A stretch of DNA of 64,000 nt, from the NCBI GenBank assembly GCA_010356995.1, contig ML996694.1:453676-517675 (forward strand). The letters run 5' to 3'. This document shows, in pieces, positions 36,335 to 47,652 of the stretch (its first letter is position 1; each line of letters begins with the position of its first letter). The position numbers and the translations under genes are program-made. This DNA comes from Trichodelitschia bisporula. Its lineage: Eukaryota; Ascomycota; Dothideomycetes; Phaeotrichales; Phaeotrichaceae. The notes beneath the pieces were generated by a model. It was given only the letters and a program-made list of their open reading frames with translations, ran no database searches and was not told the origin of the DNA.

Positions 36335-36907
36335 TTAGATCCCAAGAGTGAGACCCATGGCAAGCACGAGCAGGACAGGGAAGGCTCCGACGGCAGCCAA
36401 CCCGGTACCGGAGCTAGGCTGGAGCGAGGTCTGAATCGGCGCCGTGGTCTCCGCGCCAGTAGGCACAGAGATGGCAGTGACAACGACAGTGGAGGCCAAG
36501 GTGGAGTTGGCGAACGGGCCCGGAACCGTGACGACAGCGGTGGAGCGAACGGCAGATCCGTTAGCAATGCCGGCGATCGAGGTGATGGCAGAGCTGAGGG
36601 CAGAGCTGAGGACAGAACCGTTGGCAACCGACGTGGTCATATGAGGCTGGCCGTACTCGAGGGTAACCGACGCCGTAGCAGTGACTGAGGCAGTCGTGGT
36701 CTGCGTCGTGACAGTGGTCGTGTTACCGCTCAGAACGACGGCACCAGGGACCGTGGTCAGGGCGACTGGCTCCTTACCAGTGGCGATGACGTAGGAACCG
36801 GAAGAGCTGACAGACACAGCAGCGACAGAGACGGAGCTGCTGCTCTGAGCCTGTGCGGACACGATGGCGAGAAGCGCTGCGAGAACAGAGATCTTGATGG
36901 CGACCAT
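36335..36907 (-). CDS. Small Ser/Thr-rich GPI-anchor-type cell-wall protein
   Basis: Single exon, 190 residues. A clear signal peptide starts it (MVAIKISVLAALLAIVSAQA, cleavage near residue 19). The body is Ser, Thr, Val and Ala rich (about residues 20-165), with sequons such as NTT, NGS and NST, suited to heavy O-glycosylation. The end has the GPI-signal layout: small residues (SSGTGLAAVGA near the likely omega site) followed by a hydrophobic tail (FPVLLVLAMGLTLGI) that runs to the stop. The product would be a wall or membrane-anchored mannoprotein-like protein. There is no enzyme domain. Its 5' side contains extraordinary G tracts, and it is divergent from coronin. Confidence 0.8.
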   Translation of the reverse strand: MVAIKISVLAALLAIVSAQAQSSSSVSVAAVSVSSSGSYVIATGKEPVALTTVPGAVVLSGNTTTVTTQTTTASVTATASVTLEYGQPHMTTSVANGSVLSSALSSAITSIAGIANGSAVRSTAVVTVPGPFANSTLASTVVVTAISVPTGAETTAPIQTSLQPSSGTGLAAVGAFPVLLVLAMGLTLGI

Positions 36908-38512
36908 GGTTGCGGATAGTTGCAGATGACAACGATAGAGAGGGAGAACGAGTGAGGAAGACCGTAAGATGTCCTGGATGTTTCGCGACGGAGAGAGGGG
37001 GTTTTGCCGGGGGGGGGGGGGGTTGGGGGGGGGGGGGGGGTGTGGGGGGGGGGGGGGGGGTGTTGGGAGGCTGTCGTAGTTGGTGAGGATGATGTAGGAG
37101 AAAGGTTCAATGGCGGCGCAAAAAGTGGGTTGTGCAGACTGGCGGGGGGGTTAGCGGGAGTGTGTGGGGAGGTGAGTGTTTAGGCTTGGAAGGAAAGAAT
37201 AGGAATTCGCATCCGAGTCGGAGGATCGCACCTGCCGATTTTATTTCCTCTGTTGGTCTCTCCATTTCGAAACGATACCGAGCCCTGATTGGCTGCGGGA
37301 GGTGTGTTGCAAAAGGCGGCAAGCATGGAAGGAGCTCCCCTGATGCGCCCTGAAATGGCCAAACGCGGGCTGGTGCGACGCAACCAGGCCATACCAACAT
37401 CTTTCTTTCATTCCCTTCTTTTCCCTTTCTCCAGGAGCAAACTATTACCGTACCGCACAGCTACACATTCTGGCAGAGGGCGGAGACGACAAGGAAAGGC
37501 GATCGATTGGATGGAAACTTTTGACTGACGTGCATTGCGGCTCGGCTGCGGGTGCATGCTCTAGTCCCAACCACCAGTCATGCCAACCTTTTTCCGTTGA
37601 TATATCCCCACTTGGCCATTGGTTAGTCCGAACATCTGGCAGAAGCGAATCGGCATCCAGCTGAGCGTCTTGAGGCTCATCACCAGGGAGGGGAGGGGGT
37701 GCTTCGTGCCTTGAATCTCTCTACGCCCGATTGCATTGGTAGAGGCTGTTGACGGATGTTCTCTGTAGACTGAGCATCAAGTAGCAGATTCGTCTCCAGT
37801 CTCACTTCTCGAAGACAGGCTCCGGGTTTCAAAGGAGCCGGCAGCCGTCAAAAGTATTGGTGGGGTGCAGTCCAATATGATGCTGTTTTCAGTTGCTGAC
37901 AGGAGCAAGTGAGAAGATATATACGATTTTCGCAGCTCAGTCTGCCTTGTATACGGCTTTCATGTCAGCACATGTCAGCTGCGGTTGGCTCTTTGAGGTC
38001 TGAGTGTCGAACAACTTTCGGTAGAGAGAAAATGCATGATTATTCTGCATTGTTTCTTGCTCAGAACACGACGGGTTCGTGTTCATGAGTACCCGTATTG
38101 TGAAGGCTGCGGAACTCCGTGATCTGAACCACTTTCTTCCTTTCTTCTCTCGCAACGTCGTCGAAACAGAGCTTGTCGTTGCGCAATCCCGCCCCACGCC
38201 AACAGAACGCCTCCCCCATCTCAGCTCCTCCTCAGCCACAGGGTCTCCCGCTTTCGGCGCTGGAGAAAGTCTCAGGCCGGGGTGGGCCCACCCGCCCGTT
38301 TCAGACAACATAACCCCAGACACCAACTGCCTTAGTGATCCAGACAGGGGACCCGCCAATCTACTCCCCTTCATAGCTCTCTGTGCATTCTATCCTACCC
38401 CCTCCCCCCAAGGCCCCTACTCCTGTACCTCCCTCGTGTATACTACAAAACCATCATTGCCTTAACCCCCCCGCCCACCATCTCCCCGCAAACTCTCGAC
38501 TGCCTGGCTCAA
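36908..38512. other. Divergent promoter region between GPI-type protein and coronin genes
   Basis: About 1.6 kb. It contains the G tracts listed separately (37009-37060), a TACCGTA at 37446, and a C/T-rich leader just before the coronin ATG. Open frames on both strands are short and unrecognised. Confidence 0.5.
37009..37060. repeat. Three consecutive poly-G tracts (14, 16 and 17 G)
   Basis: On the plus strand, G14, G16 and G17 are separated only by TT and TGT within 52 bp, about 100 bp upstream of the minus-strand GPI-type gene. The sequence could fold as stacked G-quadruplexes. Exact run lengths are prone to sequencing error. Confidence 0.9.
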
Positions 38513-40888
38513 ATGGCAGGTCGATTTGTGCGTGCCTCCAAGTACCGTACGTCCTCCCTTCCGGCAGCCTGCTCACCGTCTTTCTTGTTGCCCTCCTAAC
38601 CCTCAATTGCATAGGGCACGTCTTTGGACAGCCCACGAAAAAGGTGTCATATGACCCAACGCTGTGATCAGCACATCCGCGTCTCGGAAAGGCTCGTGCT
38701 CACTTTGGTTACAGGAGCAATGCTACGATAACCTTCACATCTCCAAAAATGCCTGGGATACCAATCTGATCAAGGTCCGCAGTTCGCAACCCTTTGTTTA
38801 CAAGCCCAATTCTAATAAGGTGTACAGGCTAATCCTCACTACATCTCCGTCAACTGGGAAGCCAGCGGTGGAGGTGCTTTTGCCGTCATCCCCGTCAACG
38901 AGCGCGGCCGGTTGCCCGAGCGCATACCCCTCTTCCGTGGACATACGGCCGCTGTCCTCGATACCGACTGGTGTGTACACGTTACGTAGCGAGTGACGAT
39001 GGCGCTGATTCGGCAAGGAACCCGTTCGATGACAGCCTCATCGTATCCAGCTCCGATGATGGCAAAGTCTTCCTCTGGCGAGTTCCCGAAGAGTTCTCAC
39101 TGCATACGGATGCCGAGGAGCCCACCGACATTGCTCCTGTTGGACGGCTGAGTGGGCATACTAGGTCAGCATTTTCTTGCACACCAGTTCACTATGTTGA
39201 CCCTGCGCAGAAAAGTCGGCCACGTGCTCTTCAACCCCGCCGCTGAGAACGTTCTTGCTAGCGCTTCAGGAGATTACACATTGAAGATTTGGGATATCGA
39301 GCAGTCCCAGCCGCGTCTCACCCTTAAGCATACCGATATCGTGCAGTCCTTGTCTTGGAGTGCGGATGGTGCCCTTCTCGTAACGACCTGCCGTGACAAG
39401 AAGCTTCGGATATGGGACGTCCGCCAGGAGAAGCCTGCACAAGAGGTTCCGGTAAGAATGTCTCGTCCCATGGTGGTGCCGTACTGATTCCGAAGGGCCA
39501 TGGAGGTGCGAAGAATAGCCGCACTGTGTGGATGGGCGAGCTTGACAGGATCGCGACAACTGGCTTCTCGAGAATGAGTGACCGCCAACTGGGGTTATGG
39601 GATGTCAAGAATTTGAAAGAGCCTATTGGTGGCTTTCAGATTTTGGATTCCATATCCGGTGTCTGCATGCCCTTCTGGGATGATGGTACGCAGTGCCTGT
39701 ACCTGGCGGGTAAAGGGTACGTCTTTTCCTTCTCTATAGCGAGGAGCTGGCTGACGTGAAGAGGGATGGTAACATTCGTTACTTCGAGTACGAGAACGAC
39801 AAGTTCGAGTACCTCTCGGAATACAAATCGTCCGATCCCCAACGTGGCATTGCATTTGTGCCCAAGCGTGGCGTCAATGTATGTTCCACTTTTCTTTCTC
39901 CTGCCGAAGGCTCTTAACACGTTAATAGGTTCACGAGAATGAGGTTATGCGCGCCTACAAGACTGTCAATGACTCGTACATCGAACCCATCTCGTTTGTT
40001 GTTCCCCGTCGTGCGGAGATGTTCCAGAGCGACATTTATCCTCCGACGGTTGGTCTAAAGCCTGGCGTCTCATCAGGCGAGTGGTTCGAAGGCCAAACCA
40101 GCGCCCCGCCCAAGATCTCACTTGAGAGTGTCTATGAGGGCAAGGATCCTGTTGAGGTTCCCGCAGCTAGCCGCAAGCCCGCCTCGAGCCCCGTCACTAG
40201 CCCTCCCCCACCCAAGACTGAACCCGAAGCACCCAAGTCGGCTGAACCTTCCCCAGCTCCTGTCGCGTCTCGTGGTCCTCCACCATCTGTGAAGGATCAG
40301 AAGTCGTCAATCTCAGCCGTGGCATCGAAGTTTGCTGATTCTGCTGAAGCTGACGAAGAGTCGGACTCATCAAGCTTCGAGGAGATCTCGAAGCCGACCG
40401 AGCGCCCCACCGTGGACGTTGTCGCGCGCATGGAAGAAAAGACTCGCGGTCCGGAGATTTTACAGGAGGCAAAGGTTGAGAATGTGCGGCCTGCCCTTGC
40501 TGCAGAACCTGCCAAACCAGATGATTCCAAGGCCGCCGCTGCCGCTACAGCACCCAAGTCCTCTCAGCTCTGGAGTGGAGGCAGTAAGGTTGCTGCTTCT
40601 GCTGAGTCTGCCGCACCGGCTGGCGCTGCGGGCCCAACCCCGGCAGGTGCCGCTGAGGGTATCAAGTCGTATCTCCAGGACATCAAGGATGCGCAGAGCC
40701 GTACCATTAGCCTACTCGAGCAGCAGCGGCGCGTCATCGGCCAGCAGATGGACCAGATCATGTACCTGACTGCCGAACTGGACACGCTCAAGACGCGCAT
40801 CGGGGAGCGCGAGACCGTTACGGACAAGGATGAGCGCATCCGGCGGCTCGAACTCGAGCTGGAGGAGGCTAAGAGTCAGGTTCAGTAG
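38513..40888 (+). CDS. crn1: Coronin (actin-binding WD40 protein)
   Basis: Actin-bundling and Arp2/3-regulating protein of cortical actin patches. Nine exons. The first encodes MAGRFVRASKYR, completed across the first intron by HVFGQPTKK, the classic coronin start. Successive short exons build the WD40 propeller: YDNLHISKNAWDTNLIK, then ISVNWEASGGGAFAVIPVNE, DDSLIVSSSDDGKVFLWRVP, ASASGDYTLKIWDIEQSQPR, TGFSRMSDRQLGLWDVKN and DGNIRYFEYENDKFEYLSEY. The coronin C-terminal extension follows (SYIEPISFVVPRRAEMFQSD). Next comes a Pro/Ser/Ala-rich unique region, and last a coiled coil (about 40670-40888) for oligomerisation. All introns are about 50-80 bp with GT-AG ends. Symbol by analogy with yeast. 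Confidence 0.93.
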
Positions 40889-41629
40889 TCGCTTGTGTAT
40901 GGCTCCTTGGTGTGACGGCAGCGGTTTTGTGCAAAAGTGGACTGTTGGTATGTGTATGATTTGGGCATGTGCGTATAGCCTTTGGATTGCGTCCCATGTG
41001 CGAAAAAGGGAGCGAGCGAGCTGGAAGGGAGGGGGGGAGGGAAGCAGGCGGGGCTGGGATACTGGAGTCTCATTCTTTATCACTTTATGGGGTCCTTACC
41101 CAGCCGATTGGTCCCTCTTGCGTCTTTTCTTCGGTTCCAATCCAGAGCATGCGCGTTCGGTGCGCAAACTTCTTGTTCGAGTCTGCGTTAAGAATCTGAT
41201 TGCTAGGTATGTGTGGCGGTTTCCCTATAGCCTGCTCTTATTTTGTTCTCGAGATATGAGTCTATGTATGCGCTTTCTTAGTTTCTTGTGTGCCTAGCAA
41301 GGGAGTGGCGAATGGGGAGGTGTGCATGGTGTAGCATGCCTTTGTGGGGATATATGAACTCTGTGTCGGTAGTGATGCTAGCTCATAGATGGGTAGATTA
41401 TTTCTATCATGTCCTTGAGTCGCTTTGTCGAGCCTTAGGTACAAGTCTAGCCATGGCACACGACCGAACTAGGCCAATGAACACGCCCTTGCAAACTTCG
41501 GTCCGACCGAGCCAGAAACCAGTCACCGATGCCTATGCAACAGTACACACCGAGCACCTGCCCAATGCATCCAATATCCATACCCACAACCCCAGCTCAA
41601 GCAAGCCTAACGTATGCTGATGGAGCGTG
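40889..41629. other. Convergent 3' flanks of coronin and SDS22 genes
   Basis: About 740 bp between convergent stop codons, expected to hold both terminators. The small frames here are unrecognised. Confidence 0.5.
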
Positions 41630-42893
41630 TTAGTGTCCCAACATCGGCGGACCAAGCGAGCACCTACTAGCATCGATCTGCTGCACCTGCGGCAGCGCCA
41701 GCCGGACCTTATTCCGATACAAAGCCGGCTGGCGTTTCTGCAGCGGATTCCCCTCCAGGTACACGGTCTGCAGCTCAGCCTTGTCGCGCAGCTGTTGCTC
41801 TACCTCCTCGAAGCTATCAAGTTTGCACGAGCTCGCCCACAGCTCTTCCAGCTGGGACTGGGCTTCCAGGCCCGTGAGGTGCTCGAGGGGGTTCGCGGAT
41901 ATGTCCAACACGCGCAGGTTGGTGTTGCCTGACAGACCGGAGATCTCAGTGAGTGCATTGTGCGAGACGTAGAGTTCTTCAAGTTGGGGGAGGGATTCGA
42001 GACCGGAAAGCTCGTGCAGCCGGTTGGATTGGATGGACAGGATTTTGAGGTTGCTGAGTGTGTCCAGGCCGCTCAGGGATGTAAGCTTGTTCTTGCCCAA
42101 CCACAACTTCTCAAGTGCCGTCAAAGTCTCCAGGTTTTGGATTGTGCGGATGCGGTTTCCACCCAGCTCAAGGTTGGTGAGGTTGGTTAGGCCCTCAAGG
42201 TTCTCGATCACGGAAATTTTGTTTTGCACGAAATACAGGTCTGTCAGCTTCTGTAGGTGATTGACCCGGCGGATGTGTTTGATCTTGTTGAAACTGAAAT
42301 CCAGACTCGTCAACTCAGAGAAATCTTCCAAGCCCTTGATGGAGGAGATCAAGTTGTCGTATAAGTCAAGATCCTTCAGTGTACTCGCGAGGCTGGGTGG
42401 AAATTCAACCGCAGTGATCTGGTTCTGTCGAAGGCAAAGCCGCTGAATTGTTAGACAGGTTTACGAACGACGTAAGGAGCTAACCTCGACATGCTGAAAT
42501 CGCTCCAAGCGGAGCGCGGGTATGGACTGGATCCGGCAGTGGACGAGATCGATCTCCTGAGGCTCGCATTAGCCGATGTCATCGACTGGAGTTAAAGAGA
42601 AGCTACAGTAGTATCGTCCTCCAAATCCGCGCACAAATCTACGATCACATCAGCCATCCGTTGCCGTAACCACGCTCTGAGGGAAGCGCACCCTCATCTG
42701 CCTCGATCTGCTGGAGCGGCGGCGCATCGTCATCTTCGCTCTCTGGCTCACTCTCGTTCACAACCGCTCTCCGCTCAATGCGAAGCTTGCCATCCCAGCC
42801 CCGAGAATTGCGTGGTGAATGAGCGACAGTCGCCTCTGTGCCATCGGTGGTGGCGGGGAGCTGGATGTGGGGTTCGTCCGTCGGGGAAGCCAT
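41630..42893 (-). CDS. sds22: Protein phosphatase 1 regulatory subunit SDS22
   Basis: Leucine-rich-repeat regulator of nuclear PP1 (Glc7). Exons 42893-42692, 42638-42607 (only 32 nt), 42556-42485 and 42442-41630 give 372 residues. An acidic N terminus (NESEPESEDDDAPPLQQIEA) leads to EIDLVHCRIQSIPALRLERF, the SDS22 cap. About eleven 22-residue repeats of SDS22 type follow (such as NLTNLELGGNRIRTIQNLE and LEKLWLGKNKLTSLSGLD). The C-terminal LRR cap has LQTVYLEGNPLQKRQPALYR, then KVRLALPQVQQIDA. The repeat count and the ending are those of the family. The second exon was needed to bridge the acidic region to EIDLVH. Confidence 0.94.
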
Positions 42894-43665
42894 CGGATCG
42901 GGTGTGGTGGGGTTGTGAGCGGATGGTTGTTAAGTTAAACTCAAGAGCAAGAGGAGGCGGAGGCGAAAAGCAAGACTTGTATAGGAAAGTAAGGCAGAAT
43001 TCGCTTGCTGAACACAGGAAACAGGCGCAGTGTCTGCCTTCTGTAGAGCAGGGTTGACGGTGTTGGGCATTTGTGGCTGTGGAACCTCCTCAAGCTGGGG
43101 AGGGGACGACGTGGGGTGGTGGGGTCATGAACCTTGGCAGCTTGTGCCTTGCATCACAGCTGCCAATAATACCTTGTGACGCGGATGGGATGTACCAGAG
43201 TGCTATGCGTGCTACATCGGAACAGGTTTTGATCTTACGGAACATTCTTCCACAACATACTCCGCAGGCACAGCATCATGGTGGCGAACTGATATCTCGG
43301 GGTGCAGTAGAGCAGCGATGGGTAGCATTTCAACCATATTTTTGCCCGAGGGCCAGTCATCAGGCCATGAGGCGCTCAGCCTGATATCGCTTCTCGTTGC
43401 AAGTCGTTGCCACCCACCAAATACCGGACACGTCACAGTTTCCTTTGAGCTATGGAACACGTTACAGTATACGAGCTTCAGTCAATGATTGTGTCAGTTA
43501 GGAGGCATTTTCAAGCTAGAGGGGCGGATCCGAAGCATGTTGTAGGTATCGCAAGACAAAATGCCGCTGATATGGCCAGTCATATTGCGGTACTTTATCT
43601 GTCCTCCTGTCGCCATAAATCATAGTCCAGCAATAAGCCAAGGACTTCACCGTGGCGATGTCAGT
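42894..43665. other. Intergenic region, SDS22 promoter and argininosuccinate synthase 3' flank
   Basis: About 770 bp between two leftward genes. No further gene is recognised. Confidence 0.5.
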
Positions 43666-45228
43666 CTAGGCGCGGCTCAAGTTCTCGCCCTCCTCGACTT
43701 TCTGCAATCCGTACTTCTTAAGACTGTATGGAAAGTTAACATTGTCCTTCAATGAATGGAAAAAGGAGAAGCATACCGAATGGACTGGATCCCAATGAAC
43801 CCAGTGGTGTCCTCAGGGCTGAAGTTATCCAGAGAATCCATCGATGCTTCCTCCGCAGAGTACAGCTTCTCAGTGGCACTGGAGCGGCCCAAGACGTACG
43901 CAGCACCCTTGTAGCAGCGTAGGCGAACTTCACCATTGACCCGACGCTGGCTGAAAAGCAGAGCGTTCTCAACGAACTCGCGCTCCGGCGAGAAGTACAT
44001 GCCATTATACAGGTAGATGGACCAGTTGTGGGTGACGAATTGATCGCGGAGGCTGCGGACCTGCGTATCAAGAACGAGACCTGAGCGCATAAGCGTGAGC
44101 TTATGTGGAGGAACTCATAACATACCTTCGAGGTCAAGATGCGCGAGGCGAAGGATAGTCATAGCAGGCGCTATAATTTGTGAGCAAAGACCATAGCAAC
44201 GTCACGAATACTCACAGTCGTAGCATCCACGGCTCTTGAGGCCGATGAACCGGTTCTCCACGATATCGACCCGGCCAATGCCATGGACGTATCCAATCTT
44301 GTTGAGTTCCTTGAACAGGGCCACGGAATCTGTCAGTTTGCCCTCAGGCGTCACAAGTTTGACGGGAAGACCCTTCTCAAAATGGATTGTGACATCAACC
44401 GGCTTGTCCGGGGCACTGAGCGGATCTTGTGTCATGGTCCACATGTCGTCGGGGGGAGTCTGATCCGGGTTCTCTAGAATTCCGGCCTCATAACTGCAGT
44501 GCGCCAGGTTGGCATCCATGGACCACGGCTTAGCCTTCGTGGACGTGACGGGAATGTTGGCGTGCGCGGCATAGTCCAGCAGATCATTGCGGCCAGCAAA
44601 ACGCTGGAAGAACTTGGGGTCGCGCCAGGGAGCGATGATCTTGATGGAGGGTTGGATGGTGTAGAAGGCAAGCTCGAAGCGAACCTGATCGTTGCCTTTG
44701 CCGGTGCAACCGTGAGAGACGAAGTCGCATCCCTCACGCTGGGCAACACGCATCTGAGCACGGGCAATAACGGGACGCGCAAGGCTGGTACCTTCGGTGA
44801 CTCATAAGTGTGTGAACCCACTTGAAATGAGTGAGTAACGTACCGAGAAGGTAACGGCCTTCGTAGATGGCATTGCACTGAATGGCAGGGAAGCAGAGCT
44901 CCTCGACAAACTCGCGCTGGAGGTCCTCAATGATCATCTTCTTCGCGCCGATCGAGAGAGCCTTCTTCTCAACGGCGGCCCAATCCTCCTCCTGGCCGAC
45001 GTCGGCGAGGAAGCAGACGACCTCATATCCCTCCTCTTTGTGAGATTAATATGGCACTTCACAGGACGAAATGAACATCACCTACCCAGAAGCCAGCGCA
45101 GAATGCAGCTGGTATCAAGACCACCTGTTGAGGGTAAACCACAGGCGTTAGTGGCCGTCTCAAAACCATGACGTGGGATTGGAAGAGTGTTTACCAGAGT
45201 AGGCGAGACAGACACGTCCCTTGGACAT
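43666..45228 (-). CDS. Argininosuccinate synthase
   Basis: Arginine-biosynthesis and urea-cycle enzyme that joins citrulline and aspartate with ATP to form argininosuccinate. Seven exons rebuilt by eye, about 415 residues. It begins [20 protein letters not shown]: the SGGLDTS segment is the N-type ATP pyrophosphatase P-loop, split by the first intron. Then come [33 protein letters not shown]- and citrulline-contacting [13 protein letters not shown], and [19 protein letters not shown]. The next part ([42 protein letters not shown]) crosses an intron. It ends [17 protein letters not shown] at 43666. All family landmarks are present. A TGACTCA lies in the intron at 44798-44804, and a palindromic GATA site lies 157 bp upstream of the ATG. 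Confidence 0.95.
44798..44804. promoter_or_regulatory. TGACTCA (Gcn4/CpcA-type) site in an argininosuccinate synthase intron
   Basis: The palindromic general amino-acid control element TGACTCA lies in the intron after YLLGT. Gcn4/CpcA factors bind this sequence at amino-acid biosynthesis genes. The intronic position is unusual and the match could be chance. Confidence 0.35.
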
Positions 45229-45753
45229 GATGGAGAGTGGGATTGAGGAAATTGGAGTGTCTGTTATGGAATAAAAGCGTCAAGCTATGAGAGACTGGAG
45301 GGGATGCGGGGAAATTGGTGGGGTCTCAACTCTTAAGTGCAAAAAAAGTTGTTGCGGAGCCGCGTCACAGACCAAAAAAAATACCTTATCGATAAGACCA
45401 ATACCCCTGGACCTCCGTCCTGCAGTAACGTAGGGAAGCCGCGAAGAGCCTTCCCTGCCGTGCATATTTCTCACGCGACTCGCAGAGGATTACATAGGTG
45501 GCAGGGAAATTCTCGAAATGTCCTGTGAACTGGAAGGGCGAGCATTCCCGACAATCATGCTTTGATACTGTGTAAGCGTTGAAAGACCCATGGGACAGCT
45601 CTTAAGTCGCTGATGTGGCATATATGAAAATGGTTGTAGATCCATTCTGATATGGTACAGTACTGCGACCCACATACGATGTTTTGCTGCCCGAAACAAA
45701 TTCAACTCTCGTCTTCAGTACCTCCTTACAGTCCAGGTTCACGCATTGGACAA
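45229..45753. other. Intergenic region, argininosuccinate synthase promoter and laccase 3' flank
   Basis: About 525 bp between two leftward genes. It contains the palindromic GATA element at 45385-45396 with a CCAAT at 45398-45402. No gene is seen. Confidence 0.5.
45385..45396. promoter_or_regulatory. Palindromic double GATA site (CTTATCGATAAG) with adjacent CCAAT
   Basis: CTTATC and GATAAG abut as an inverted pair 157 bp upstream of the argininosuccinate synthase ATG, followed two bases on by CCAAT. HGATAR pairs are typical binding sites of fungal nitrogen-regulatory GATA factors (AreA/NIT2). A role in nitrogen control of arginine synthesis is an inference. Confidence 0.5.
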
Positions 45754-47652
45754 TTACAACCCGGAATCCGTCTTCAGATAAGCTGGGTTCCCGCTGTAGT
45801 ATGCATTCCAGTTGGCGCATGTCTTCTGCCACGTCGCGTCGGGAAGCTTGATGGTGCTTTTGCTTTCCAAAAACTGGACCCCGAGGCCTTCGCTGATGTG
45901 CCATGCAATATGGCAGTGCATTAACCTGAAAGGCCCGTTAGCAAAGAGATCATCAGCATGGAGATATGAAACAGCTCACCATGCGCCTGGGTTGTCTGTT
46001 GGGAATGCGATCACAACCCAACCGCCAGCTGGCAAAAATGTCACATCCCGTCTTGGTGGGTTTGCGAAGTTCAGGCTGGCAGCGTCGGTGTCTTTATTGA
46101 ATATCGCCCCGGATTTCGCCCCCAGAATGAAGAAGTCGTGCCCGTGAAGGTGGATGGGATGAGGAATTGGGACTGGCGTCCCCGAAGTCTCCTGGATAAC
46201 CCAGTAGGTCCAGATACCTTCCGTTGGCAGTTCCACGAGGTTGTAAACGTGAGGGTAGCTCGAGTTCCCCTGCACCACATACTGAAGGGTCGGGTCCCTC
46301 CAGTCCACATCAATGGCGGTCAAGTTCACCGCCCAAACAACAATGTTTTGCCCGTTTGTTGTGAGCTGCTCGACGTTGATGTCAACTTCTAGGTCACGGA
46401 CCTGGGAGTTGAAGGCATCGCTGGGTACGTTCGTCGGCCACCATGGAACGAGCGGGCCCTCATCCTGGCACACGGCCGGTTGCGCCGCAGCATTCGTGTT
46501 CGGAGTCGCAACCGCAGAACCAGCATACGTAAAGATGCTTCGGCCAACGCCATTGTTTGCACTGAAGCAATCGCCGGCAACCTCAGCCCGAAACCAGAAG
46601 TTTCCGCCTGTTTGATTGGCAGTGATTATGACGTCGTAGCGCTGCCCAACACCTAGGAGTAACCAGTTGGCGGTGAACGAATGGATCGGAACAAGGTCGG
46701 ATGAGATGACGGTGAAAGGATGGCCGTCCAATGAAACACGGATTTGATTGTCAACTGAAGTGTTGATGAGCCGGAGACGGTGCTTTTTGCCCTTGGTGAG
46801 CTGGACTGTGTTGTATTGGCCGGTGGAGCCATCGGCATTCTTGTTGGTTCCGTTGATGAGAATGTTGTCACCGGGAGGAGGAGGGCTCGCGGATTGAAGA
46901 TTGGTGTTCACGATTTCTTCAAGGCGGAAAACGGGCTGATAGTACCAATCGGAAATGACGTAAGGCCCCATGTCGATGTCATAGTTAGCCACAGCTGGAC
47001 CGTTGATGACAATAGCGCCGACCAGACCGTCACCATACTGCGACGAGTAGTGCGAATGATACCAAGTAGTCCCATACTGAGTCGCTTGGAAAAGATACTG
47101 TTTTGTGTCTCCGGGAGCAAGAGGACATTCGGTGATGCCATTTACACCGTCCTGAGGGTTCGAGTTCAGTTGTCGAATTCCGTGCCAGTGGATGGAGGTG
47201 CCGTTGTCATGAAGGGAATTTTTGACCGTCACGGAGATCATGTCACCCCAGTTGGCGTATATTGTGGGGCCGGGATATTGCCCATTGACAAGCATGCATA
47301 TCTTCGCTCCGCTTCCATCCGGACTGCAGGTGGTGTTGGTGATTTCAAAGTTGTATGAAACTGTTCGCCCTGTGGTCGGCCATTTGGTATCGAAATCAGT
47401 CGAAATGCTGAATCCGTTTCCCCAGCAGCCCCGAGTGAGGGGTCCATTCGCGCAGTTCGAGTCGGTTTTTGGGGTTGCCGTCGCCGATGTCGAGCTGGTA
47501 GGAGTTTGCCTTCGAACAAGTGGTGCCAGCGTGGTGGGTCTGCCACCTGCTCCCCAAAGCTTGTGATTCTCCGGGATGTGGTACAGCTCGGAACATAACG
47601 CACTGTTGACCAAGGTCAGCAGCCCGGCCACTGCCAGACCTGAGAGATGCAT
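45754..47652 (-). CDS. Secreted ascomycete laccase (multicopper oxidase)
   Basis: Extracellular blue copper oxidase that oxidises phenols with reduction of O2 to water. Two exons: the first from 47652 and the second ending at 45754, joined at the codon of W558, give 614 residues. A signal peptide (MHLSGLAVAGLLTLVNSALC) is followed by a probable Kex2-cleaved propeptide ending LVRR at residue 48. Copper motifs are complete: L1 HWHGIRQ (155-161), L2 WYHSHY (197-202), L3 HPIHLHGHDF (498-507) and L4 HCHIAWHIS (561-569). The T1 axial position, ten residues after Cys562, is Leu, which in known laccases goes with low to medium redox potential. The protein ends exactly in DSGL, the ascomycete laccase C-terminal processing motif. 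Several N-glycosylation sequons are present. It is not in a visible pigment or secondary-metabolite cluster. Confidence 0.95.
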
